Positions 46,009 to 54,784 of a stretch of 64,000 nt of DNA are shown here, piece by piece; position 1 is the first letter of the stretch, and each line of letters starts with the position of its first letter. Source of the stretch: Puniceicoccaceae bacterium (lineage in GTDB: Bacteria; Verrucomicrobiota; Verrucomicrobiia; Opitutales; Coraliomargaritaceae); contig JAGYJE010000004.1 in the NCBI GenBank assembly GCA_018402305.1, forward strand, positions 62,001-126,000. Direction: 5' to 3'. The notes beneath the pieces were generated by a model. The model saw nothing but the letters and a program-made list of their open reading frames with translations, was not told where the DNA came from and did no database searches. Both the position numbers and the translations under genes were made by a program.

Positions 46009-48129
46009 CAAGCGTCTCATGCCGAGCATCGGGGTTGGGGCCCTGCCCTTCTCACCAGTTAGCTTTACCCCTGTGTCAAAGTAAATGGCTTCAGCGCCGG
46101 AACTGGTGGCATTTTCACGTTCCCGATTGTGCATGATAATATTCTGGCTGAAGTAATTACCGGTTGCCTTGGTATTCCCGTCCCATACGCCGTTCAAGCG
46201 ATTCTCCCGGCAGATGTTGTTAAAGAAAAAGTTACCGTGGGCTGTTTTATCCATGGCACGCCCTCCCACGCTAACCCCCCTCCGGTTCCCGTTGCATTCA
46301 TTGGCAGCAATTAGATTTGGGCCCGTGTTACCCACGACCTCCTCATTCCATACATGCACTCCCGCCTGATGGTTGGCGTTGAGCTGATTACCAAATACGA
46401 TATTATGACTGATCGCCTCCTCGACGAAGACACCGTGCCGCTTGTTTCCGGTGCAAGTGTTAAACAGTGCGGTGCAATCAATCGAGTGAGCATCCAAGTC
46501 GATGCCGTCAGAATTGTTCGCCACACAGTTATTGGCTATAGAGTGAATACGTTTTGCCACATGGGACCATATACCGCGCCCTCCGTTGGCATAGACGTTG
46601 CAGCGGTAGATGAATACCGGGTCGTCACTACGACTTTTGGTATTAATGCCGTCGCGTGCCCCCGATGCGATATTCACGTCCTCAATCAACGCGATGCTGC
46701 CGGTATTGGCGTTGATCGGGTGGAAGGCTTGTCGCCCGCCATCGAGCTTGCCGCCCGAGATCGATGAATACCCCGTTTCCGGCAGGAGGATGATCTGCGA
46801 TAACTCCGCCTCACGCACCCAATCAGGCTCCAGAGCAGTGCCCAGGTCCGCAAGGATGCGTCCGTCCAAAATGATGCATGTGTTTGGGGGCATTACCAGA
46901 CCCGCTGGTGTGCGTGAGATGAATTCGCCCTCCAGCTTCAAGACGAGCACGTCATTGGGATGATCTGCGCTGGCCTGACTCAACACTTCTTGCACATAGG
47001 CTAAGTTCACGGCAGGCACAGCCTCCCGGTTGCCCTTTTTGCGTCTGCCGCCTTGTATCGGAGGAATGTCATGACGCCCCATGCCCTGTACAATGATCGG
47101 TTTTTTATGATGGTTACTGAAAGTGGGCGGATCGAAAAAGCGCACGTCTGACACACCACTATCATTGCATTCCATGTTTGCGTTGCTGATTAGGAATAGC
47201 TCAGAGCAGTCATCTGCGAGCACCGCCTTGCCGATTTCACGATTACGAAACACTTGATGTCCCGCTCCATTTATCAGCAACTGTTGGCCGCTGCCGTTAC
47301 CTATATTCTCAGCGATCAGATTGCCCCTGCTTTGTTCTGACAATTCAATGGCCACGGGATCCTTAATGGTGTTGCGTGCAATAATGCCTCTGTCTGATTT
47401 GCTGTAAATGCTAGTAGGATTGCCCTCAAATGAGTTTCCTACAACGATGCTGTTAAGTGAATCTATTTCCAATGCGATGCCTTTCTGATGGCTAAATGTA
47501 TTGTCCAAGCACAAAAAAGCAGCAGTGGACGCGATCCGTAGCCCTTGGCCGTTATTGATAAAGTTGCATCGGGTAACGACGGCAGCGTTGTTGAATGCTG
47601 CAGGGTCACTGCCCGAATAGTCAATGCCCACCGTGTTGCAGCCTATTATGGTCACGTTATCAATGAGGATGCGCTTGCCTCCCTTTATCCGAATTCCCGT
47701 CACGGGATAGCCGTTTCCATCAATGGTTCCGGCAATCGTCCCCGGAGAGGAGATGGACACGTGCCGGGCATCGACAATCTCTATGAGACTCTCCGCTGTG
47801 CAGTTTCGCGAGGCCTGGATTCTCGCAGAAGGTGATAGCAACAGACTCATGTTTGAACCCAGTCGCAATGGCGTATCTTTGATTATTAAAGCACCATTGA
47901 TTTCAATCATCAGTCTAGCCTCTGGAATCGCCTTGCGTGCAGTATCAATGACGGACTGCGCTTCAGAAACATGGCGAGATGAGAGGAAAATATGATGCCT
48001 AATTTCATCGCTGTTTGACGGCTGCTCAAATTCGGGTGGCGTGAAGAATTTACCCGTAGCCATGCTGCCAGATGTAGATGAAAGTAGGACTGCAAATGCA
48101 AAACCAAGGATGTGTTGTGAAGTGATCAT
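45988..48129 (-). CDS. secreted parallel beta-helix protein, polysaccharide-lyase-like fold
   Basis: The 713-aa protein has a signal peptide (QHILGFAFAVLLSSTSGSMA). It is built from two consecutive right-handed beta-helix domains with turns such as IDNVTIIGCNTVGIDYSGS and NNCVANNSDGIDLDAHSIDCTALFNTCTGNKRHGVFVEE. The second helix is close to the one in the protein at 36082 (NMDGIDIDSFSSKCLVANNTCTDHLRYGIFLEEGANRNIVIDNDL), and both carry the linker HPNDVLVLKLEGEF / NPNDVIVLTLDGTF. The conserved DGID-D loop could be an active or metal site. It is a candidate endo-acting enzyme for the polysaccharide, as no classical endo-fucanase is visible. It stands alone on the minus strand beside the PhoD-like gene. 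Confidence 0.75.
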   Translation of the reverse strand: MITSQHILGFAFAVLLSSTSGSMATGKFFTPPEFEQPSNSDEIRHHIFLSSRHVSEAQSVIDTARKAIPEARLMIEINGALIIKDTPLRLGSNMSLLLSPSARIQASRNCTAESLIEIVDARHVSISSPGTIAGTIDGNGYPVTGIRIKGGKRILIDNVTIIGCNTVGIDYSGSDPAAFNNAAVVTRCNFINNGQGLRIASTAAFLCLDNTFSHQKGIALEIDSLNSIVVGNSFEGNPTSIYSKSDRGIIARNTIKDPVAIELSEQSRGNLIAENIGNGSGQQLLINGAGHQVFRNREIGKAVLADDCSELFLISNANMECNDSGVSDVRFFDPPTFSNHHKKPIIVQGMGRHDIPPIQGGRRKKGNREAVPAVNLAYVQEVLSQASADHPNDVLVLKLEGEFISRTPAGLVMPPNTCIILDGRILADLGTALEPDWVREAELSQIILLPETGYSSISGGKLDGGRQAFHPINANTGSIALIEDVNIASGARDGINTKSRSDDPVFIYRCNVYANGGRGIWSHVAKRIHSIANNCVANNSDGIDLDAHSIDCTALFNTCTGNKRHGVFVEEAISHNIVFGNQLNANHQAGVHVWNEEVVGNTGPNLIAANECNGNRRGVSVGGRAMDKTAHGNFFFNNICRENRLNGVWDGNTKATGNYFSQNIIMHNRERENATSSGAEAIYFDTGVKLTGEKGRAPTPMLGMRRLLFLLGL

Positions 48130-48176
48130 ATATAAGGTAATTAAGAAATTAGATTGTTCGGCTATCTATCCAAAAT

Positions 48177-49736
48177 CTATTCGGACGTATCTGGCGGCGT
48201 CAACTGACTGAGACTTAGCCGGGTTTCATGTAGTTGCGTTCCATCAGATTTTATGAGCCGAAAGGTTACCTCCGGATCAGATATTGTGGTATCAAACTCC
48301 AGTTCACCAAAAGCGTGGATGTGGGCGAAGCCAAAAAGCTGTTCGGAGCAGTTTTTTGCTTTGATTGGAGGACCGTGTAGACCGCCCAGACTCGCAGGCT
48401 CAAACTCGTAAAAGGTGTGACCCGATTTGCGGGGGATGCGGAACCCCCGGGCACCGTGCCTATCGCCAGAAAGCAAGAGCACTCCGGGGATTTTATGCTT
48501 CTCGATGAAGCTGAGGACGCGCTCACGCCCAGTTTTATCCCAAACGCCCCACGAGTCTTTTCCATTAGAGATGTAATCGCTCCACATCGTTCCTGAGGTT
48601 AAAATGATGAAAGGCCCCTTGCATTTGAGCAACTCTTGTTCCAGCCACTGCATTTGCGCTTCTCCTAAGTATGTCGTTTGGCTGCCCTCAGTCCATGGGT
48701 CACCTTCACGGAAGTAACGTGTGTCGAGCATGATTAGATCGGCTGGACCGATACGGGTCCTGAAGAAGATGCCTCCCTGCTCGTCCCCGAAGCCGTAGGA
48801 CGGGTTGTTCCAGTTCTGCATCCAGACCTTTCGCACGGAACGCCGGTCGGCATCGGTGAAGGACTTGGGGATACCCGCCAGATCGTTGTCGAAATAATCA
48901 TGATCATCCCACTGTGCATACGCGGGAATGGATGCTGAAAATGCCTGCCATGCAACGGACAGATCCCGCAGCAAGTAGTCCGAGCGGTGCAGGCCCAAGT
49001 GGTTATTTCGGTCATCCACGGCCAGATCGCCGAGCAGGAGTATGGCCGCGTTGCCGCGCTCGCGTATAAGGCCGAGCAGGGAGTGGTTAACGAAGCCCCT
49101 CTTATGCAGGCACGACCCGAAAGCGAGTTTCATCTTCGTTGGGGTGCCCGGAGCAGCGTGCGTGCGGATGGTCGCCGACTCTGGCATATCAATGGGCTTT
49201 CCATCGACTGTTACATAATAAGGGTATGGGGTGTCAGGTAGTAGCCCGTCCACGGGAACGACGGCGGTTAAATCGCTTTCAACAGTGCTATTAACAGGTC
49301 CAAACGTCACAGGGCCGTCCTGCGTTTGAACGATCACGCTTACCGGTGCTGGTTTAATCGTCCGCACCCATAATTTGACGCCATGTGCCTTTACTTCGCC
49401 CAGCATCGGCCCGCCCAGATGAGTGAGGCCACTGCTCAGGCTAGCCTGAAGAATCGCCGCATTCTCCGCGAATGCCGCAGTTGGGTCCGAGCTCAATGAT
49501 TTGCGGGCCGTGATGAACAGGTTCTGAATATTCCGAGGCCGTTCGCCATAGCTATTGAGTATGCGAAGATCGATTTCAGGAGTTCCCAGGTGGACCTCAT
49601 CAAGGCTCACCTCATCAATGAGTTCTTTCTTGTGGCTGCATTTCTGATGTGTTTGCGCGCAATCTGCGACTGCAAGAACAGTGTTGCCGGCTGATAGGAT
49701 GCATAGAAATAGAAGGGGTAGCGAATATGGGTTCAT
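48177..49736 (-). CDS. PhoD-like metallophosphatase, exported
   Basis: The 519-aa protein has a signal peptide and an N-terminal Fn3-like domain (VKLWVRTIKPAPVSVIVQT...LLPDTPYPYYVTVDG) followed by the PhoD metallophosphatase domain: LAFGSCLHK, AILLLGDLAVDD, YAQWDDHDYFDND, LIMLDTRYFRE, ILTSGTMWSD and VLLLSGDRHGARG. These His and Asp residues bind Ca/Fe in PhoD phosphodiesterases. In a sulfatase-rich PUL it might act on phosphate or sulfate diesters in the glycan. That is a guess. It lies 47 bases before the beta-helix gene on the same strand, so the two are probably co-transcribed from the divergent promoter region shared with GH95. Confidence 0.87.
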   Translation of the reverse strand: MNPYSLPLLFLCILSAGNTVLAVADCAQTHQKCSHKKELIDEVSLDEVHLGTPEIDLRILNSYGERPRNIQNLFITARKSLSSDPTAAFAENAAILQASLSSGLTHLGGPMLGEVKAHGVKLWVRTIKPAPVSVIVQTQDGPVTFGPVNSTVESDLTAVVPVDGLLPDTPYPYYVTVDGKPIDMPESATIRTHAAPGTPTKMKLAFGSCLHKRGFVNHSLLGLIRERGNAAILLLGDLAVDDRNNHLGLHRSDYLLRDLSVAWQAFSASIPAYAQWDDHDYFDNDLAGIPKSFTDADRRSVRKVWMQNWNNPSYGFGDEQGGIFFRTRIGPADLIMLDTRYFREGDPWTEGSQTTYLGEAQMQWLEQELLKCKGPFIILTSGTMWSDYISNGKDSWGVWDKTGRERVLSFIEKHKIPGVLLLSGDRHGARGFRIPRKSGHTFYEFEPASLGGLHGPPIKAKNCSEQLFGFAHIHAFGELEFDTTISDPEVTFRLIKSDGTQLHETRLSLSQLTPPDTSE

Positions 49737-50012
49737 GGCTCGATATATTGAACAGGGAATACAGCAAAACTGATAATGGATAAGGTTGGGGCGGGGTATT
49801 AGTTAAACAGTGTGTTGCCTGACCAGAAAAAATATTTGGATCCTTGTCAATAATATTGCATGAAAGATTATTAATTACCATTAATATGTATATTAAAAAA
49901 AGGTTCGAAAAGAATCTTGCAAGCGTAGACAGTATATTGCAAGATAAAATACTTTCATAAAACATAGCCTTGCGCTCAATTCGCACTATCCCCATTGACT
50001 GCCACTCCCCGA
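49737..50012. promoter_or_regulatory. divergent promoter region with TTGCAAG sites
   Basis: This spacer between the PhoD-like and GH95 genes contains the palindrome CTTGCAAG (49916-49923) and ATTGCAAGATAAAAT (49936-49950), 20 bases apart, plus ATTGCATGAAAG near 49856. The second sequence is identical over 15 bases to one upstream of the LacI gene, which suggests a shared regulator. Confidence 0.6.
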
Positions 50013-52502
50013 ATGAAATGCATCATGTATAAACCCGCCATTGCCCTGATTGTGCTATCTGCTGCAGGTGCAATACCTGTTTGCTGGGGATCAAGCGGCT
50101 CTACTGGCGGGGATGGCATTGACGAGCTAGCTGGAAGCAGTACTAATCCAGAGTTTAACCATACGCTCCTCCTGCGTTATGATCGACCTGCTGAGCGTTG
50201 GACGGAAGCCTTGCCAGTGGGCAATGGCCGTCTTGGAGCGATGGTATTTGGGGGTATTCAGTCGGAACTCCTGCAGCTTAATGAGGCAACGCTTTGGTCT
50301 GGCGGACCCAGCGAGTGGAACAACCCCGGGGCGAAAGCGGCTCTGGCGCAAGTGCGCGAGGCCCTGTTCGCGGGCGACTACACTGCCGCCGATGAACTGT
50401 GCAAGAAGATGCAGGGCCCCTTCAATCAGTCCTACCAGCCGCTGGGTGACTTGAAGCTAAACTTTTTGCACGAGGGAGAGCCAACGGGCTACGAGCGCTA
50501 TCTGGACTTGGGTACAGCGGTGACAGGTATGCGCTACCAGATCGGTAACCGCAATTTCACACGCGAAGTGTTCGCTAGCTATCCCGATCAGGTAATGGTG
50601 GTTCGCCTGTCTTGTGACCAGCCGGGGGAAATCAGTCTTACCATGACCGCTGACAGCCCGCTCCGCCATACAGTGCATGTAGAAGGGCAGGACACCCTGG
50701 TAATGGGCGGCAGGGCACCTTCACACGTTTACCCCAGTTACCTGAAGAAAGAGAACCCCGTCATCTACGACGAAGCCCCTGCTCCGGAGGGCACCACTTT
50801 TGACCTCCACGTGCATGTGCGTGCTGACGGCGGCGCGGTCACTGCCTCGGGCGACACGATCTCGGTAGCGGAAGCAAACTCGGTGACGCTGCTCTTGAGC
50901 GCGGGGACAAGTTATAATGGCCCATCAAAATCACCTGGTCGCGAGGGGCGCGATCCCGTGGCGGTAGCACTGGGTCCGCTTAACGCAGCGAAACAGCTTA
51001 CCTCGGAAGAACTCCGCGCACGTCACCTTGCCGACTACCAAGAACTCTTTCATCGGGTAACGCTTGACCTTGGCAATGCCTCCGCAGCGAACGCATTGAG
51101 CACTGAGGAGCGTTTGGTCCGGTTTGCGGAAGGCGGTCATGATCCTGCGTTGACCACGCTGCTTTTCAACTACGGACGCTACCTGTTGATCGCGAGTTCG
51201 CGCCCCGGGGGTATCCCCGCCACCCTGCAGGGTATCTGGAATAAATCGATGACCCCGCCCTGGAGTTCCAACTATACGCTCAATATTAATACCGAGATGA
51301 ACTATTGGCCTGCGGAGCTGACCAACCTGTCCGAGTGTCACGAGCCCCTTTTCTGGTTGATCGAGAACTTGGCGCACAATGGTTACGAAACCGCTCGTGA
51401 GAATTATGGGGCCCGTGGCTGGGTATCTCATCACAATGCGGACATCTGGTGCCAGACTGCGCCTGTCGGGGCTGGCAAGGGCGATCCTAGGTGGGCCAAT
51501 TGGCTCTTGAGCGGCCCGTGGCTGTGCACCCACCTCTGGGAACATTATGCATTTACTGGTGACGAGGCGTTTTTGCGGGATCGGGCTTGGCCGCTGATGA
51601 AGGGAGCTGCGGAGTTTTGCCTCGACTGGTTGATTGAGGACGGACAGGGGCACCTTGTTACGGCTCCCTCGGTATCACCCGAACTTCATTTCTATACTCC
51701 CGACGGCGAGAAGGCATCTGCGTGCATCGCCGCGACCATGGACATGTCCATCATCTGGGAGCATTTTACCAACTGCCTGGAGGCCGCTAAGATCCTTGGT
51801 ATCGATCAGGACTTTGCGGAAAAAATAGCGGCGGCACGAGAAAGGCTCTATCCACTGAAAATTGGATCACGAGGACAGATTCAGGAGTGGTTTCAAGATT
51901 TCCAGGAAGCCGATGTGCACCACCGGCACGTTTCGCACCTATTCGGCCTGCACCCCGGGCGTCAAATTACTCCGGCCAGGCCCGAACTGTTCAAGGCCGC
52001 GCGCCGAGTCTTGGAAATCCGTGGAGACGAAGGCACAGGTTGGGCGCTGGGCTGGAAGATCAACTTCTGGGCGCGGTTGCTTGATGGCGACCATGCTTAC
52101 CTGATCGCGCGGAATCTTTTGCGCCCCGTGGATCTGCGTTCGGGCAAGACATACGGCGGTCGTGGCGGCGTATATATCAACTTGTTTGATGCGCATCCGC
52201 CCTTTCAGATAGATGGCAACTTCGCATTCACAGCCGGTGTCGCGGAGATGCTTTTGCAAAGCCACCTGGGCGAAATTCACTTGCTGCCCGCATTGCCCAC
52301 TGCCTGGCCCGCAGGCTCCATTAAAGGACTGCGCGCAAGGGGCGGATATACTGTGGATATCCAATGGGAGAATGGAGGCTTGGCAAATGCGCAGGTTTAC
52401 ACCTCAAAGGAGCAACTGGCTCCCATCCGCTACAAGAATGTTTTAATCAATCCTGAATCCGATCCCCGCATTACGGTAATTCTGCAAAACCCCTCGAATT
52501 AA
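50013..52502 (+). CDS. GH95 alpha-L-fucosidase, exported
   Basis: The enzyme has about 829 aa. GH95 enzymes remove alpha-1,2- (some 1,3-) linked L-fucose or L-galactose by inversion. Landmarks are [78 protein letters not shown] (two catalytic Asn), VTAPSVSPE (catalytic-acid Glu region) and [21 protein letters not shown] 50013 or 50025 gives a signal peptide ([23 protein letters not shown]). An upstream TTG is in frame but unlikely. A symporter gene follows 64 bases later. Confidence 0.94.
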   Translation: MKCIMYKPAIALIVLSAAGAIPVCWGSSGSTGGDGIDELAGSSTNPEFNHTLLLRYDRPAERWTEALPVGNGRLGAMVFGGIQSELLQLNEATLWSGGPSEWNNPGAKAALAQVREALFAGDYTAADELCKKMQGPFNQSYQPLGDLKLNFLHEGEPTGYERYLDLGTAVTGMRYQIGNRNFTREVFASYPDQVMVVRLSCDQPGEISLTMTADSPLRHTVHVEGQDTLVMGGRAPSHVYPSYLKKENPVIYDEAPAPEGTTFDLHVHVRADGGAVTASGDTISVAEANSVTLLLSAGTSYNGPSKSPGREGRDPVAVALGPLNAAKQLTSEELRARHLADYQELFHRVTLDLGNASAANALSTEERLVRFAEGGHDPALTTLLFNYGRYLLIASSRPGGIPATLQGIWNKSMTPPWSSNYTLNINTEMNYWPAELTNLSECHEPLFWLIENLAHNGYETARENYGARGWVSHHNADIWCQTAPVGAGKGDPRWANWLLSGPWLCTHLWEHYAFTGDEAFLRDRAWPLMKGAAEFCLDWLIEDGQGHLVTAPSVSPELHFYTPDGEKASACIAATMDMSIIWEHFTNCLEAAKILGIDQDFAEKIAAARERLYPLKIGSRGQIQEWFQDFQEADVHHRHVSHLFGLHPGRQITPARPELFKAARRVLEIRGDEGTGWALGWKINFWARLLDGDHAYLIARNLLRPVDLRSGKTYGGRGGVYINLFDAHPPFQIDGNFAFTAGVAEMLLQSHLGEIHLLPALPTAWPAGSIKGLRARGGYTVDIQWENGGLANAQVYTSKEQLAPIRYKNVLINPESDPRITVILQNPSN

Positions 52503-52566
52503 AAAAAAAAACGGCCCTCCGGGGTTGCACTAATCACGAGGGCTTCATCACCCACACCCTTCATCT

Positions 52567-54759
52567 ATGACTATTCTTAGTTTCTCCATTCTGGACATTC
52601 TCGTTATTGTTGCCTACTTTGCCGCAGTCATTTGGATCGGCTACCGGTCGATGAAACGTGTTAGTGATTCCACCGACTACTTTTTGGCGGGGCGCAAATT
52701 CGGCCGCTTGATTCAGACCTTTGCCGCCTTCGGGCAGGGAACGAGTGCGGAGACCGCTGTCGGCACGACCACTGCGGTTGCCAAGAACGGGGCTGCAGGC
52801 ATCGGCTTTACCATGGCTCAGGGCATCTTTTCCATGCCGATCTTCTGGATGACCACCATGTGGTACCGGCGGCTACGCTATTTGAGTTTGGCGGAGTTTT
52901 TCTCCGAGCGCTACAACTCCAAGCTGATGGCGGGATTCTATGCCGTCACGCAAACGGTCATGTTCATGATCGTGGCCGCACTCGGGTTTACGGCAATGTC
53001 CAAGACGATTGCCGCAATTGCGGAAAAGCCAGTCAGCGAATACTCCCAGGTGGAACTCGTCGAACATGAGCTGGCGCTCGAATACCAGCAATTGCGCGCC
53101 CCGGATGCCGACTCCCTGACGCAGGTGCAGCGTAATCGCCTAGACGAACTGGCATTGCAAAACCCGCAACTGACTTTCTCCTATATCGACCGGACTTGGC
53201 TTACGATTATGCTGGCCATCGTGATCCTTCTCTACGCGGTTTCCGGGGGGCTGGAGGCCGCCTTCATTACCGATACCATTCAGGGCATTTTCATTATTTT
53301 ACTGTCGTTGATGCTGATCCCTTTTGCCATTGGTAAGATTAATGATTTGCACGGTGGCAGTGGCCTTATGGGCGCATTCGAAACCTTCCACCAGGTGCTT
53401 CCAGAGGCTTTCTTCAAGGTGCTAGGTTCTCCGAACCTTCCGCAGTTTACCTGGTATTACATCCTCGCGTTTGGCATCATGGGCGTCTTCAACACCGGCA
53501 TCCAAGCTAATCAGCTAACTGCCGCTGGCTCTGCCAGGGACGATGAGATTGCTCGGGATGGATTCCTTATCGGAATTTTTATCAAGCGTTATTGCACGGT
53601 GATCTGGGGGTTCATCGCCATGATCCTTATCGTCCTGTATGGCACAGAGGTTCACGACCCTGACTTGGTCTGGGGTATGGCCTGCCGCGACCTGCTACCA
53701 GTCGGGCTGCTTGGGTTAATGGTTGCCTGCCTGATGGCTGCCCTCATGTCCACCGCCGATGCGTTGATGCTGACCAGTTCCTCGCTATTGACCAATAATG
53801 TATTTCGCCCGTTGTTACCTAATCGCAGTGAAAAGACCTACGTTTTAGCAGGGCGGCTTTTTTGCGTTTTTTATATAATCGGTGGCGTGGGGATCGCCCT
53901 CGCCCTCGATGATGTGCTGACGCTCTTCATCCTGATGTTCGGCTTTAATGCGATTATTGCGGCGGCATTCTGGCTGGGGATGACTTGGCGGCGCGCTACC
54001 CGCATAGCGGCCTGGACGTCCATCATCGTTACATTTCTCTTTACCATACTCATCCCGTTCACCGCTCCACTGTTTCCCGGCGTGCGCACGGCCGAGTCGC
54101 TGGCACTGATGACCGAGGGCTACTCCGTCGAAAACACCTATCAGGCCAATCAGGCGGATGTAGATAATCGCAGTGCTGAAATCTCCATATGGGAAGGCTT
54201 GAACGCAAGCGGGAAAGCCGAAGGGGAACGCCCTGAAGCGATACAGGTTGGAGATCGGATAGTGCGCCAAACATACATCGAACCCAGGAGCATCTTCTGG
54301 CAAACCGGATTGGAACGCACGGAAGATGGCACGAACGTCGGCGGCGGTATGCTCAAAATAGAACTCGTGGCATTGCATAAAATGGGGATAGACCTCACCA
54401 AGAACCGCTACGCATTTAACGAAACTCTTGGAGTCCTGTTTCGTATTCTCATCCCCTTTGGCCTTATTCTGCTCGTGTCTCCGTTCACGCGTATGGAAGA
54501 GAAACCCCGCCTGGACTTTTTCTACGCACGCCTCCGCACACCTGTTGCCGGTAGTCCTGAGGAGGACGAGGCCGCGGTCGAAGCGATCAGAAAGCTGCCT
54601 TCACTGCGCGACGACAGTAAGTTGTTCCCTAGTTCTCATTGGGAGTTTCGCAAATGGACAAAGCGGGACTGGGTCGGGCAGTTCTACGTCTTTCTCGCAA
54701 TTTTAGGATTGATCCTGATCCTGTACGCGATCATTACACTTGGCAAAATCCCCGCGTAA
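52567..54759 (+). CDS. sodium:solute symporter (SSS/SLC5 family)
   Basis: This 730-aa inner-membrane protein starts with ILVIVAYFAAVIWIGYRSMKR and STDYFLAGRKFGRLIQTFAAFGQGTSAET, the sodium-site region of SLC5 transporters. YAVSGGLEAAFITDTIQG and LMVACLMAALMSTADALM carry further family signatures. About 13 membrane helices are expected. It is longer than typical members (500-600 aa) because of an about 130-aa hydrophilic stretch (FPGVRTAESLALMTEGYS through LTKNRYAFNE) and a C-terminal tail. Neighbours suggest it takes up fucose or another released monosaccharide. It lies between GH95 and the GH141-like gene with short gaps, so a three-gene operon is likely. Confidence 0.92.
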   Translation: MTILSFSILDILVIVAYFAAVIWIGYRSMKRVSDSTDYFLAGRKFGRLIQTFAAFGQGTSAETAVGTTTAVAKNGAAGIGFTMAQGIFSMPIFWMTTMWYRRLRYLSLAEFFSERYNSKLMAGFYAVTQTVMFMIVAALGFTAMSKTIAAIAEKPVSEYSQVELVEHELALEYQQLRAPDADSLTQVQRNRLDELALQNPQLTFSYIDRTWLTIMLAIVILLYAVSGGLEAAFITDTIQGIFIILLSLMLIPFAIGKINDLHGGSGLMGAFETFHQVLPEAFFKVLGSPNLPQFTWYYILAFGIMGVFNTGIQANQLTAAGSARDDEIARDGFLIGIFIKRYCTVIWGFIAMILIVLYGTEVHDPDLVWGMACRDLLPVGLLGLMVACLMAALMSTADALMLTSSSLLTNNVFRPLLPNRSEKTYVLAGRLFCVFYIIGGVGIALALDDVLTLFILMFGFNAIIAAAFWLGMTWRRATRIAAWTSIIVTFLFTILIPFTAPLFPGVRTAESLALMTEGYSVENTYQANQADVDNRSAEISIWEGLNASGKAEGERPEAIQVGDRIVRQTYIEPRSIFWQTGLERTEDGTNVGGGMLKIELVALHKMGIDLTKNRYAFNETLGVLFRILIPFGLILLVSPFTRMEEKPRLDFFYARLRTPVAGSPEEDEAAVEAIRKLPSLRDDSKLFPSSHWEFRKWTKRDWVGQFYVFLAILGLILILYAIITLGKIPA

Positions 54760-54784
54760 TCCCATCTCTATCCGTTAATCTTAA

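Noticed and set aside
52500..52545. terminator between GH95 and symporter genes
   Set aside because: A poly-A run and a GCCCTC...GAGGGC pair are present, but the stem is short with a long loop and no T-run follows. Operon read-through seems more likely.
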